The position numbers were made by a program, and so were the translations under genes. From JAGWRA01 sp035534615 (lineage in GTDB: Bacteria > Acidobacteriota > Vicinamibacteria > Vicinamibacterales > CAVVIG01), in NCBI GenBank assembly GCA_035534615.1, contig DATLRO010000037.1, positions 1-59,462 on the forward strand: a DNA stretch of 59,462 nt, in the 5' to 3' direction. The notes under the pieces are model-generated. The model made no database searches and was not told the DNA's origin. It saw only the letters and a list, made by a program, of their open reading frames with translations. Of the stretch, positions 1 through 10,950 are shown one piece after another (positions within the stretch are counted from its first letter, which is position 1; the number at the start of each line of letters is the position of its first letter).

Positions 1-1
1 C

Positions 2-160
2 GGCGGGCCGCAGTTCGGCGAAATGGAAGCCGGGCTCGTCGCCAACTGGCTCGGCGCCCCGTTCTCCGTCGTCAGCGGCGGCATCGGCTGCGTCGTGGCG
101 ACCGCCTGGATCGTCGCGTCCACGCCGGCGCTGCGGCGGTATCGGAAGGAGGAGGAATGA
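2..160 (+). CDS. MFS-type transporter, C-terminal fragment (partial)
   Basis: Only the last 52 residues are in the window; the 5' part lies to the left. The fragment has an acidic/aromatic loop (GPQFGEMEAG), then one hydrophobic helix of about 20 residues (SVVSGGIGCVVATAWI) and a short charged tail ending RYRKEEE. This resembles the last helix and tail of major facilitator superfamily exporters of the EntS/MFS_3 type, where a 'G..R.GE.EAG' loop before the last helices is typical. The assignment rests on that short stretch. The stop codon TGA lies inside the first unit of the adjoining heptamer repeat, so the element directly abuts the gene end. Confidence 0.5.
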   Translation, partial: GGPQFGEMEAGLVANWLGAPFSVVSGGIGCVVATAWIVASTPALRRYRKEEE

Positions 161-195
161 GGAACGAGGAACGAGGAATGAGGAATGAGGAATGA
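154..195 (+). repeat. Left heptamer array (6 x GGAAYGA)
   Basis: Six head-to-tail 7-base units read GGAATGA, GGAACGA, GGAACGA, GGAATGA, GGAATGA, GGAATGA. The first contains the stop codon of the preceding transporter. A matching six-unit array lies in inverted orientation at 407-448, so the pair forms 42-bp imperfect terminal inverted repeats around a 211-bp core. Confidence 0.9.
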
Positions 196-406
196 GGGAT
201 ACATCCGATGTCCACGAAGCCAAGCGCCGGGCGAGTCCGCGCGACGTATGAATTCATCAAGGCACATTGAGACGTTCTGCAATCGAACGCGCCGCCACAG
301 TCGTCCGGGCGGCCTGAGTCCCGAGCACTTCGAAGCGGCTCATAAGCCGCGCCGACAGGGTCTCCACTGAATCCCCGGGAACTCCACACCCCTCGACTCT
401 CGGCCC
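196..406. other. Core of the foldback element; no credible gene
   Basis: These 211 bases sit between the inverted heptamer arrays and look less GC-rich than the flanking genes. No reading frame here has protein-like composition. A perfect 6-bp hairpin with a 4-base loop (GCGGCT-CATA-AGCCGC) lies at 335-350. The arrangement of inverted repeat ends, a short non-coding core and an internal hairpin resembles a MITE-like or REP-like element. That is inference, since no target-site duplication or second copy is visible in this window. Confidence 0.5.
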
Positions 407-448
407 TCGTTCCTCACTCCTTGCTCCTCACTCCTCATTCCTCGTTCC
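407..448 (-). repeat. Right heptamer array, inverted (6 units)
   Basis: On the plus strand the six units read TCGTTCC, TCACTCC, TTGCTCC, TCACTCC, TCATTCC, TCGTTCC, the complement of the left array's GGAAYGA units with a few substitutions. The equal unit number on both sides suggests the two arrays arose or are maintained together. Confidence 0.9.
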
Positions 449-553
449 TCCCTCTTTGCATCTTGTGCTCTAATACGCGGCCAGCCACTCCGGCGGCCGG
501 TCGATCCGGTGCCGGGCCGCCGTTCCGCTCTTCGCCCCGAAAGGACGTGGATC

Positions 554-1423
554 ATGCTGTCACTGCGCCTGTCGCTGGCGGCCGTCGTCTGTGCGTGCCT
601 CGGGATCACGGCTGCGGCGCAGCCGTCGCCGACGCCGGCGTCCCGCGACGCCACGGTGTTGAGTTTCAAGCTGCACTACCTGGAAGCCGGGCACGGCGCG
701 CCGGTCATCCTGCTGCACGGGCTGGGCGGCGACGGATCGCGGTGGGCGGCGAACATCGAGCCGCTGGCGGCCGACTTTCGCGTGATCGCCCTCGATCAGA
801 TCGGCTTCGGCGAGTCGGACAAGCCGCTGGCGGACTACAACGACGCGATGCTGTCGGAGTTCCTGGTCGAGTTCATGAAGACGATCGGGCTGACGAAGGC
901 GTCGCTCGTCGGCAACTCGATGGGGGCGGCCGTGGCGGCGTACACGGCGGTGCACTATCCGCAGATGGTCGACAGGATCGTCCTGGTCGACGGGGCCGGC
1001 TACGCGCCGTCCGGGGCCGTGCATCCGGATCCGCACCTGCGCGAGATCCAGAACGGCACGACGCTGGCCCAGACGCGCGAGTTCTTCCGGATCATGTTCT
1101 ACAACAAGCGCCTCGTGACCGATCGGATGGTGCGCGCGAACCTGATCCTGCGGCTGCGCTCGGCGTACGCGATCAGGAAGATCCAGGAGTCGGGGGCGAG
1201 CGGGCTCGGCGGCCTGACCGACGCGCAGATGGCGACCATCAAGGCGCCGACGCTCATCCTCTGGGGAAAGTACGACGGGCTGGCCAATCCGGCGGCGGCC
1301 GATCGCCTGCACCGGGACATCCGGGGCTCGCAGAAGATCGTCATCGACAAGGCCGGACACATGCCGCAGGTCGAACAGGCCGCGGAGTTCAACCGGATCG
1401 TGCGCGACTTCCTGCGGCAGTGA
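554..1423 (+). CDS. Exported alpha/beta-hydrolase
   Basis: A 289-residue protein with an N-terminal signal peptide (hydrophobic run LSLAAVVCACLGITAAA, residues about 6-22), so it probably acts in the periplasm. It has the alpha/beta-hydrolase features: oxyanion-hole HG motif (ILLHGLGGDG), nucleophile elbow GNSMGAA with the catalytic Ser, a late Asp (LWGKYDGLA) and the catalytic His (KAGHMPQVEQ). The closest recognisable group is MhpC/BphD-like hydrolases; the substrate cannot be told. The ATG at 554 is chosen because AAGGA lies just upstream and it yields a clean signal peptide; an in-frame upstream extension runs into the repeat element. It stands alone, with the next gene about 175 bp downstream. 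Confidence 0.85.
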   Translation: MLSLRLSLAAVVCACLGITAAAQPSPTPASRDATVLSFKLHYLEAGHGAPVILLHGLGGDGSRWAANIEPLAADFRVIALDQIGFGESDKPLADYNDAMLSEFLVEFMKTIGLTKASLVGNSMGAAVAAYTAVHYPQMVDRIVLVDGAGYAPSGAVHPDPHLREIQNGTTLAQTREFFRIMFYNKRLVTDRMVRANLILRLRSAYAIRKIQESGASGLGGLTDAQMATIKAPTLILWGKYDGLANPAAADRLHRDIRGSQKIVIDKAGHMPQVEQAAEFNRIVRDFLRQ

Positions 1424-1502
1424 ACGCCGCGGGCCGGCGGCGACAGAAATGTCGATCGGCGCGCGCGTGCAGGCGGGATGCGGCGCGGCGACGACTATCG
1501 GC

Positions 1503-1508
1503 TATAGT
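1503..1508 (+). promoter_or_regulatory. -10-like box TATAGT upstream of the sortilin-like gene
   Basis: TATAGT preceded by GC, in otherwise very GC-rich sequence, 89 bases before the ATG at 1598. No convincing -35 is visible. It fits the GNTANNNT form found before many genes here. Confidence 0.4.
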
Positions 1509-1597
1509 TTGGGCGGCGGTCGGCGGAAGGCCGATCGACCGAGTGCCCCGGGCCGTGCGCTGTCGCCGGGATGATTGCACCAGATAGAGGAGAGGCC

Positions 1598-4738
<3,141 letters not shown>

Positions 4739-4762
4739 CCGGCCGCGTCCGGTCGGATGTCG

Positions 4763-4809
4763 AGCCCGGAGGGCGGGCGGCCTGGCCGCCTCCCTCCGGG
4801 CTTTTTTTT
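4763..4809 (+). terminator. Rho-independent terminator
   Basis: A long GC-rich hairpin (GCCCGGAGGG paired with CCCTCCGGGC, with an inner GGCGGCC/GGCCGCC stem) is followed directly by eight Ts at 4802-4809. It lies 24 bases after the sortilin-like stop codon. Confidence 0.93.
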
Positions 4810-4908
4810 CGCCTTCGGTGGGCCGGCGGCCGGCGCCGATCCGCACGGGGACCGACCGGCGGGCGCCGTGGCTCGGGACGAACTGTGCACCGGCGCCAAT
4901 CCGCCTCT

Positions 4909-4936
4909 TTGCGACCTGCCGTCTTGCCGCTATGAT
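4909..4936 (+). promoter_or_regulatory. Sigma70-like promoter for the M3 peptidase
   Basis: TTGCGA at 4909-4914, a 16-base spacer, then TATGAT at 4931-4936. A transcript would begin near 4943, exactly at an in-frame GTG; the next in-frame ATG is 4967. Confidence 0.6.
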
Positions 4937-4966
4937 CGACAGGTGCACCGACTGACCGCGCCCGAT

Positions 4967-6814
4967 ATGACGATTACCTCATCCGAGCCGGGCCCGCGAC
5001 CGCGGGAGGCCATCGATTTGCGCTACCGCTGGGATCTGACGCACATCTTTCCGGACTGGGACGCGTGGCAGGCCGGCTACCAGCAGCTGGAGGCCGGGGT
5101 CGCCGAGTACGCGGCGATGCGCGGGACGCTGGCCGGAGGGGCGGACCGGCTGCTGGCGGCGCTGCGGCTGGACGACACGCTGGGCCAGCTGGCGTTCAAG
5201 GTCTGGTACTTCGCGGCGCTCTGTTACGACCAGGATCAGCGGGACAACGGCGTCAACGCGAAGCAGCAGCAGGTGGAGATCCTGTTCGCGCACTGGAAGC
5301 AGGCGTCGGCCTGGTTCAGGCCGGAACTGCTGCAGCTGCCGATCGACACGGTGCGGGAGTGGATGGCGGCGGATGCGGCGCTCGCCGTGTACCGCTTCGC
5401 CATCGAGGATCTGTACCGCCAGCAGGAGCACGTGCTCGATCAGCGGGGCGAGCACCTGCTGTCCCTGTCGGCGCGGCTGAGCGGGGCGCCGCATGACGCC
5501 TACTCGGCGCTGTCGACCGCCGACGCGAAATTCCCGACGCTGCGGCTGTCGGACGGCTCCGAGGTGATGCTCACCTACGGGCAGTACCGCGCCATTCTCG
5601 CCACCAACCGGCAGCAGGCGGACCGCGCGGCCGCCTTCCGCGGGCTGCACGAGCTGTATCAGACGAACCAGAACACGTATGCCGCCCTGTACAACGCCGT
5701 ACTGCAGCGGGACTGGTTCCACGCCCGGGCGCGCGACTACGGGACGGCGCTCGAGGCGGCGCTGCACGCCAACAACATCCCGGCGTCGGTGGTCGAGAAC
5801 CTGATCGACACGACGAAGGCCGGGACCGAGCCGCTGCGCCGGTATCACCGGCTGCGCAAGCGGGTGCTCGGGCTGGAGCACTACCACGTCTACGACAACC
5901 TGATTCCGCTCGTCGACGTCGACCGGACCTACCCGTACGACGAGGTGCGGACGTGGCTGATCGACTCGGTGGCGCCGCTCGGGACGCGCTACCAGGATCG
6001 GATGCGGGCCGGCCTCGCCGGCCGCTGGATTGACGTGTACGAGAATCCCGGCAAGCGGAGCGGCGCGTACTCGGCGCCGGTCTACGGGGTCCACCCGTAC
6101 ATGCTGCTGAACTACAACGACACGCTCGATGCGGTGTTCACCCTGGCCCACGAGATGGGCCATTCGATGCACACGCTGCTGTCGCACGAGCACCAGCCGT
6201 TCGTCTATGCGAGCTACACGATCTTCGTCGCCGAAGTCCCCTCCACGCTGAGCGAAGCGCTGTTCCTCGAGTACATGCTGGGGCGGACCACGGACGAGCG
6301 CGAGCGCATCGTGCTGCTCCAGCACGCCATCGACGGCATCGTCGGCACGTTCTACACGCAGGTGCTGTTCGCCGACTACGAGCTGCAGGCGCACCGGCTG
6401 GTCGAAGCCGGCCAGCCGATCACCGCCGACGTGCTGGGCGAGATCTACTGGAACCTGCTGCACGCGTACCACGGTGACGCGATCGAGGACGACCCGCTGG
6501 CCCGCGTCACGTGGGCCAGGATTCCGCACTTCTACAGCACGCCCTATTACGTCTACCAGTACGCCACCTGCTTCGCGTCGACCGCACAGCTCGTCCGGCA
6601 GATCACGACCGGATCACCCGCCGCCCGCGCCGAGGCGGTGGAGCGCTATCTGAACCTGCTCAAGGCCGGCGGCAGCGACTATCCGATGGCCCTGCTCCAG
6701 CGGGCCGGCGTCGATCTCAGCCGCCCGGAACCGGTGCGCGCGGTCGTCGATCAGCTCGATACCCTGGTCTCGCGCCTCGAGGAGGCGCTCGACGCGCTGG
6801 GGCCCGGGGCGTAG
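4967..6814 (+). CDS. pepF: Oligoendopeptidase F-like M3 metallopeptidase
   Basis: 615 residues, typical for PepF/M3B. It carries the zinc motif LAHEMGHSMH (HExxH) and a downstream zinc-ligand glutamate region (EVPSTLSEALFLEYML). The N-terminal helical domain begins with a characteristic RYRWDLTHIFPDW. There is no signal peptide, so it should cleave oligopeptides in the cytoplasm. The start is uncertain: ATG 4967 is used here, but an in-frame GTG at 4943 coincides with the predicted transcription start and could act as a leaderless start, adding eight residues. It is separated from the upstream gene by a terminator and has its own promoter. Neighbouring S9 peptidase and amidohydrolase genes suggest peptide catabolism. 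Confidence 0.9.
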   Translation: MTITSSEPGPRPREAIDLRYRWDLTHIFPDWDAWQAGYQQLEAGVAEYAAMRGTLAGGADRLLAALRLDDTLGQLAFKVWYFAALCYDQDQRDNGVNAKQQQVEILFAHWKQASAWFRPELLQLPIDTVREWMAADAALAVYRFAIEDLYRQQEHVLDQRGEHLLSLSARLSGAPHDAYSALSTADAKFPTLRLSDGSEVMLTYGQYRAILATNRQQADRAAAFRGLHELYQTNQNTYAALYNAVLQRDWFHARARDYGTALEAALHANNIPASVVENLIDTTKAGTEPLRRYHRLRKRVLGLEHYHVYDNLIPLVDVDRTYPYDEVRTWLIDSVAPLGTRYQDRMRAGLAGRWIDVYENPGKRSGAYSAPVYGVHPYMLLNYNDTLDAVFTLAHEMGHSMHTLLSHEHQPFVYASYTIFVAEVPSTLSEALFLEYMLGRTTDERERIVLLQHAIDGIVGTFYTQVLFADYELQAHRLVEAGQPITADVLGEIYWNLLHAYHGDAIEDDPLARVTWARIPHFYSTPYYVYQYATCFASTAQLVRQITTGSPAARAEAVERYLNLLKAGGSDYPMALLQRAGVDLSRPEPVRAVVDQLDTLVSRLEEALDALGPGA

Positions 6815-6998
6815 GCTCCGGGCGGACGCGCAGGTTCGCCGCGGCATCCCGACCTTTCCCTGATTCGCAGGGGCCGACGTGTCTGCCGGCGCCGTGTCGC
6901 CTGGCCGCCTCCAGCGGCGGCCGTCCGCGCTTCCGTCGCGCGCCCGTGGGCGCTGTCATGGCGCCACCGTTTCCCGTCTCGCGTCCAGGGAGGTTCCC

Positions 6999-9179
6999 GT
7001 GAGGCCGTTCAGACCCGGTCGGCGCCTGGTGTGTGTCGGCGCGGCGGTGCTCGCCGTCGTGCTGCAGGCGGTCGCCCTCCGCGCCCAGGCGCCCGCCTTC
7101 GGCATGGCGCAGGTCCTGAGCTACCCGTATCCGAGCGATCTCGTGGCCTCGCCGGGCGGCGCGCAGATCGCCTGGGTCTTCAACGAACAGGGCGTGCGGA
7201 ACATCTGGATCGCGGACGGACCGGACTTCCGCCCGCGCCGCCTCACGGCCTACCGCGAGGATGACGGCCAGGAGCTGACCAGCCTGGCGTTCTCCGACGA
7301 CGGGCGGTACCTGGTGTACGTGCGCGGCGGCGACCACGACGCGAACTGGGCGGCCGCCGGCGATCTGATGCCCGATCCGGACCACAGTCCGGTGCAGCCG
7401 GAGAGGCAGGTCTGGTCGGTGGCCACGGCGGGCGGCGCGCCGGTGCTGCTCGGGGAGGGCGATGCGCCGGCCGTGGCGCCGCAGTCGCATCAGGTCGCCT
7501 TTCTGAGGAGCCATGAGATCTGGATCGCGGCAATCGACGGCCGCAGCCCGGCCCGCCGGCTGCTTTTCGCGACGGGAAGGAGCCGGTCGCCGGAATGGTC
7601 GCCTGACGGGCGGACGCTCGCGTTCGTGTCCGACCGCGGCGATCACGCGCTCATCGGGCTCTACACGTCGGACACGGCGCCGATCCGCTACCTCGCGCCG
7701 TCGACGTCCCGCGACATCAGCCCGCGCTGGTCGCCCGACGGGCGCGAGATCGCCTTCGTGCGGCTGCCGGGCGAGGGCGGCGCCGTCGAGAACCCGCTGG
7801 AACGGCATCCCCGGCCGTGGGCGATCTGGGTCGGCGACGTGGCGACGCTGCGCGCACGGGCGGTCTGGACGAGTCCCGACACGCTGCTCGGCTCGTTCCC
7901 GCGGACCGCGGGCGATGCGAATCTGGCCTGGGGCGCCGGCGGCCGGCTCGTGTTCCTGGCCGACCTGGACAACTGGCCCCACCTCTATTCGGTGCCGGCG
8001 ACCGGCGGTGCGCCCCGCCTGCTGACGCCGGGACCCTTCATGGTCGAGTACGTCGCCCTCACGCCCGATCGGCGGGTCGTCGTGTACAACGCGAACACCG
8101 GTTCGGAGAAGGAGGACATCGACCGGCGCCATCTCTTCAAGGTGCCGGTGGACGGATCGGCGCCGGCGGCGCTGACGGCCGGCACGGGGCTGGAGTGGAC
8201 GCCGGTCGTGACGGGCGACGGCGCGACGGTCGCGTATCTGAGCGCGACGGCGCAGCGGCCGCCGCTGCCGGCCGTCCTGCCGATCGGCGGCGGCCGGCCC
8301 CGGCTGCTGGCGGCCGATCAGATCCCGCCCGCGTTTCCGGCGGCGCAGCTCGTGACGCCGACAAGCGTCATCGTGCGGTCGCCGGACGGCGTGGAGGTGC
8401 ACTGCCAGCTGTTCAGGACCGCGGAGGGGGCCGTGCGACGGCCGGCGGTGGTGTTCGTGCACGGCGGCCCGCCGCGGCAGATGCTGCTCGGCTGGCAGTA
8501 CATGGACTACTACGCGAACTCGTACGCGGTGAACCAGTATCTCGCCAGCCGCGGTGACGTGGTGTTGTCGGTGAACTACCGGCTGGGCATTGGCTACGGC
8601 GACGCCTTCAATCACCCCGACCACGCCGGCGCCCGTGGCGCCGCGGAGTATCAGGACGTGCTGGCCGCCGGGCGCTACCTGCAGGGCCGTCCCGACGTCG
8701 ATCCGCAGCGGATCGGCATCTGGGGCGGATCATACGGCGGCTATCTGACGGCGCTGGCGCTGGCGAGGAACTCGGACGTGTTCCACGCCGGCGTCGACAT
8801 GCACGGTGTCCACAACTGGCTGCTGCAGATGCGGGACGTCGAGGCCATGCCGGTGCAGGTGGAAGTGGGCGACGGGCTGTCGGCGGCGGCCTGGCGGCAC
8901 GTGCTGCAGGTGGCGTGGGAATCGTCGCCCGACGCGTCGATCTCCACCTGGAGGTCGCCGGTGCTGCTGATTCAGGGCGATGACGATCGCAACGTGCACT
9001 TCCACGAAATGGTCGACCTCGTGCAGCGGCTGAAGGCGGCCGGCGTGCCGTACCAGGAGCTGGTGCTGCCGGACGAGATCCACGGCTTCCTGCGCTACGC
9101 GTCGTGGCTGAACGCGGATGAGGCGACGGCGGCCTTCTTCGATCGGATCTTCGGTCACGGGGCCGACGCGCCGCACTGA
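6999..9179 (+). CDS. Secreted S9-family (prolyl-oligopeptidase-like) serine peptidase
   Basis: 726 residues: a signal peptide (GAAVLAVVLQAVALRAQA, about 14-31), an N-terminal beta-propeller with TolB/WD-like repeats (WSPDGRTLAF, RWSPDGREIAF), then a C-terminal alpha/beta-hydrolase domain. The triad is visible: Ser in GIWGGSYGGYLT, Asp in IQGDDDRNVHF and His in PDEIHGFLRY. Family members cleave short peptides; here probably in the periplasm. GTG 6999 is chosen because GGGAGG lies a few bases before it and it gives the signal peptide; the longer frame from 6879 adds non-protein-like sequence. It is 184 bp after the M3 peptidase and could be co-transcribed. A second S9 peptidase is at 43116-45146. 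Confidence 0.9.
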   Translation: MRPFRPGRRLVCVGAAVLAVVLQAVALRAQAPAFGMAQVLSYPYPSDLVASPGGAQIAWVFNEQGVRNIWIADGPDFRPRRLTAYREDDGQELTSLAFSDDGRYLVYVRGGDHDANWAAAGDLMPDPDHSPVQPERQVWSVATAGGAPVLLGEGDAPAVAPQSHQVAFLRSHEIWIAAIDGRSPARRLLFATGRSRSPEWSPDGRTLAFVSDRGDHALIGLYTSDTAPIRYLAPSTSRDISPRWSPDGREIAFVRLPGEGGAVENPLERHPRPWAIWVGDVATLRARAVWTSPDTLLGSFPRTAGDANLAWGAGGRLVFLADLDNWPHLYSVPATGGAPRLLTPGPFMVEYVALTPDRRVVVYNANTGSEKEDIDRRHLFKVPVDGSAPAALTAGTGLEWTPVVTGDGATVAYLSATAQRPPLPAVLPIGGGRPRLLAADQIPPAFPAAQLVTPTSVIVRSPDGVEVHCQLFRTAEGAVRRPAVVFVHGGPPRQMLLGWQYMDYYANSYAVNQYLASRGDVVLSVNYRLGIGYGDAFNHPDHAGARGAAEYQDVLAAGRYLQGRPDVDPQRIGIWGGSYGGYLTALALARNSDVFHAGVDMHGVHNWLLQMRDVEAMPVQVEVGDGLSAAAWRHVLQVAWESSPDASISTWRSPVLLIQGDDDRNVHFHEMVDLVQRLKAAGVPYQELVLPDEIHGFLRYASWLNADEATAAFFDRIFGHGADAPH

Positions 9180-9191
9180 TCGGGCGTCAGG

Positions 9192-9197
9192 TATAAT
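9192..9197 (+). promoter_or_regulatory. Consensus -10 box (TATAAT), near-leaderless
   Basis: A perfect TATAAT preceded by GG lies only 10 bases before the amidohydrolase ATG. Initiation about 7 bases downstream would leave a 2-4 base leader. No -35 and no Shine-Dalgarno are evident. Confidence 0.6.
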
Positions 9198-9207
9198 TCC
9201 CTTCCGG

Positions 9208-10923
9208 ATGTCCCTCGCCTCCGCCCGTCCGGTCGTGTTCGGCCGCCTGCTGCTTCCGCTTGCGGCATGCGCGGTGCTGCTGGCCGGGTGCGCCTCCGGC
9301 CGTGGCGGTCCGCAGGCCGATCTCATCATCACCAACGCCGACGTCTGGACCGGCAATCCGGCGCAGCCGGACGCCGAGGCGGTCGCCGTGCTGGGCGACC
9401 GGATCGTGGCGGTCGGCACGACGAGCGCCGTCAACCGCTGGCGCGGGCCGCACACGCAGGTGATCGACGCGAACCAGCGGACGGTCATGCCGGGCTTCGA
9501 CGATGCCCATGTTCATCTGCTGGACGGCGGCGAACAGCTCGACGACGTACAGCTGAAGGACGCCAGATCGCCCGCGGAGTTCGCCCGCCGGATTGCGGCG
9601 CAGGCGAAGAAGACGCCACCCGGCCAGTGGGTCCTCGGGGGGAACTGGGACGAGGAGGCGTGGACGTCGGCGACGCTGCCGACGCGCGCGCTGATCGATC
9701 CGGTGACGCCGGACACGCCGGTGTTCGTCACGCGGTACGACGGCCACGAGGGGCTGGCCAACTCGGTGGCCCTCCGGCTGGCCGGGATCACGGCGGCGAC
9801 ACCCGACCCGCCGGGCGGCGTGATCGTGCGCGACGCGCAGGGCCGTCCGACCGGCCTCCTGAAGGATGCCGCCGAAGGCCTGGTGGAGCAGGTCATCCCG
9901 CCGCTGTCTCCGGGCGAGCGGATGCGCATCGTGAAGCGCGCGCTGCGGTACGCCGCGTCGCTCGGGGTGACCAGCCTCCAGGACATGAATCCCGCGTACG
10001 CCACGATCGAGACCTACTCGCAGCTGGCCGAGCAGGGGGCGCTCACGGCGCGGATCTACGTGGCGCCGATCGAGACGCGGTGGGAGGACCAGGCGAGGCT
10101 CGGCATCCGGCACGCGTGGGGCTCGTCCTTCCTCCGTCTCGGCGCGGTCAAGGGCTATGCCGACGGCTCGCTCGGCTCGCACACCGCGTACTTCTTCCAG
10201 CCGTACGCGGATCAGCCCGGCAACCGCGGGCTGCTGACCGACGAAATGCAGCCGCTGTCGGGCATCCGGGCGCGGCTCACGGCGGCCGATGCGGCCGGCC
10301 TGCAGATCTGCATGCATGCGATCGGCGACGAAGCCGTGTCGATGGTGCTCGATCTCTACCAGGACATCCTGCAGGCGAACGGCCCCCGCGATCGCCGGTG
10401 GCGCATCGAGCACGCGCAGACGGTCGCGCCGAAGGATTTCGATCGGTTCCGGCGCCTGGGCGTCATCGCGTCGGTGCAGCCGTACCACGCGATCGACGAC
10501 GGGCGGTGGGCGGAGCAGCGGCTGGGGCCGGAGCGGGTGAAGACGTCGTACGCCTACAAGACGTTCCTGGACCACGGCGTCCGCCTGGCGCTGGGGACGG
10601 ACTGGCCGGTGGCTCCGCTCAATCCGCTGCTCACGGTCTACGCGGCGGTGACCCGCGCGACGCTGGACGGCAAGCATCCCGACGGCTGGATGCCGGATCA
10701 GAAGCTGACGATTGCCCAGGCCGTGTCGGCCTATACCGCCGGCTCGGCCTACGCGGAGTTCCAGGCCCGGCAGAAGGGCATCCTCAGTCCCGGCCGGCTG
10801 GCGGACCTCGTGATGCTCGATACCGACCTGTTCGGCTTCGACGTGTCGGTCGCCCCGGCGTCGATCCGCGACATCAAGGTCGACCTCACGATGGTCGGCG
10901 GCCGAATCGTCTACAAGCGCTGA
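9208..10923 (+). CDS. Amidohydrolase lipoprotein (YtcJ/amidohydrolase-3 family)
   Basis: 571 residues. The N-terminus is a lipoprotein signal ending in lipobox LLAGC (Cys about residue 29), so it is probably membrane-anchored outside the cytoplasm. The metal-dependent hydrolase core has HxH in FDDAHVHLLDGG, a likely bridging Lys in GAVKGYADGS, His in MHAIGDEA and IEHAQ, and Asp in GTDWPV. This order matches the amidohydrolase-3/YtcJ group acting on N-substituted amides; the substrate is not predictable. ATG 9208 is selected because it yields the lipoprotein signal and sits just after TATAAT. It follows the S9 peptidase by 28 bases and faces the convergent PLP lyase. Confidence 0.88.
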   Translation: MSLASARPVVFGRLLLPLAACAVLLAGCASGRGGPQADLIITNADVWTGNPAQPDAEAVAVLGDRIVAVGTTSAVNRWRGPHTQVIDANQRTVMPGFDDAHVHLLDGGEQLDDVQLKDARSPAEFARRIAAQAKKTPPGQWVLGGNWDEEAWTSATLPTRALIDPVTPDTPVFVTRYDGHEGLANSVALRLAGITAATPDPPGGVIVRDAQGRPTGLLKDAAEGLVEQVIPPLSPGERMRIVKRALRYAASLGVTSLQDMNPAYATIETYSQLAEQGALTARIYVAPIETRWEDQARLGIRHAWGSSFLRLGAVKGYADGSLGSHTAYFFQPYADQPGNRGLLTDEMQPLSGIRARLTAADAAGLQICMHAIGDEAVSMVLDLYQDILQANGPRDRRWRIEHAQTVAPKDFDRFRRLGVIASVQPYHAIDDGRWAEQRLGPERVKTSYAYKTFLDHGVRLALGTDWPVAPLNPLLTVYAAVTRATLDGKHPDGWMPDQKLTIAQAVSAYTAGSAYAEFQARQKGILSPGRLADLVMLDTDLFGFDVSVAPASIRDIKVDLTMVGGRIVYKR

Positions 10924-10950
10924 GGCGGACGGCCGCCCGGCGCACCCGCG

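Noticed and set aside
185..370. A 61-residue frame inside the foldback element
   Set aside because: It starts within the heptamers, has no ribosome site and no recognisable features; the region behaves as non-coding.
154..448. Heptamer arrays considered as a CRISPR array
   Set aside because: Units are seven bases, directly abutting without spacers, and no cas genes are present.
6717..8624. A 635-residue minus-strand frame over the first S9 peptidase
   Set aside because: No protein-like motifs; the plus-strand S9 peptidase shows a full catalytic triad.
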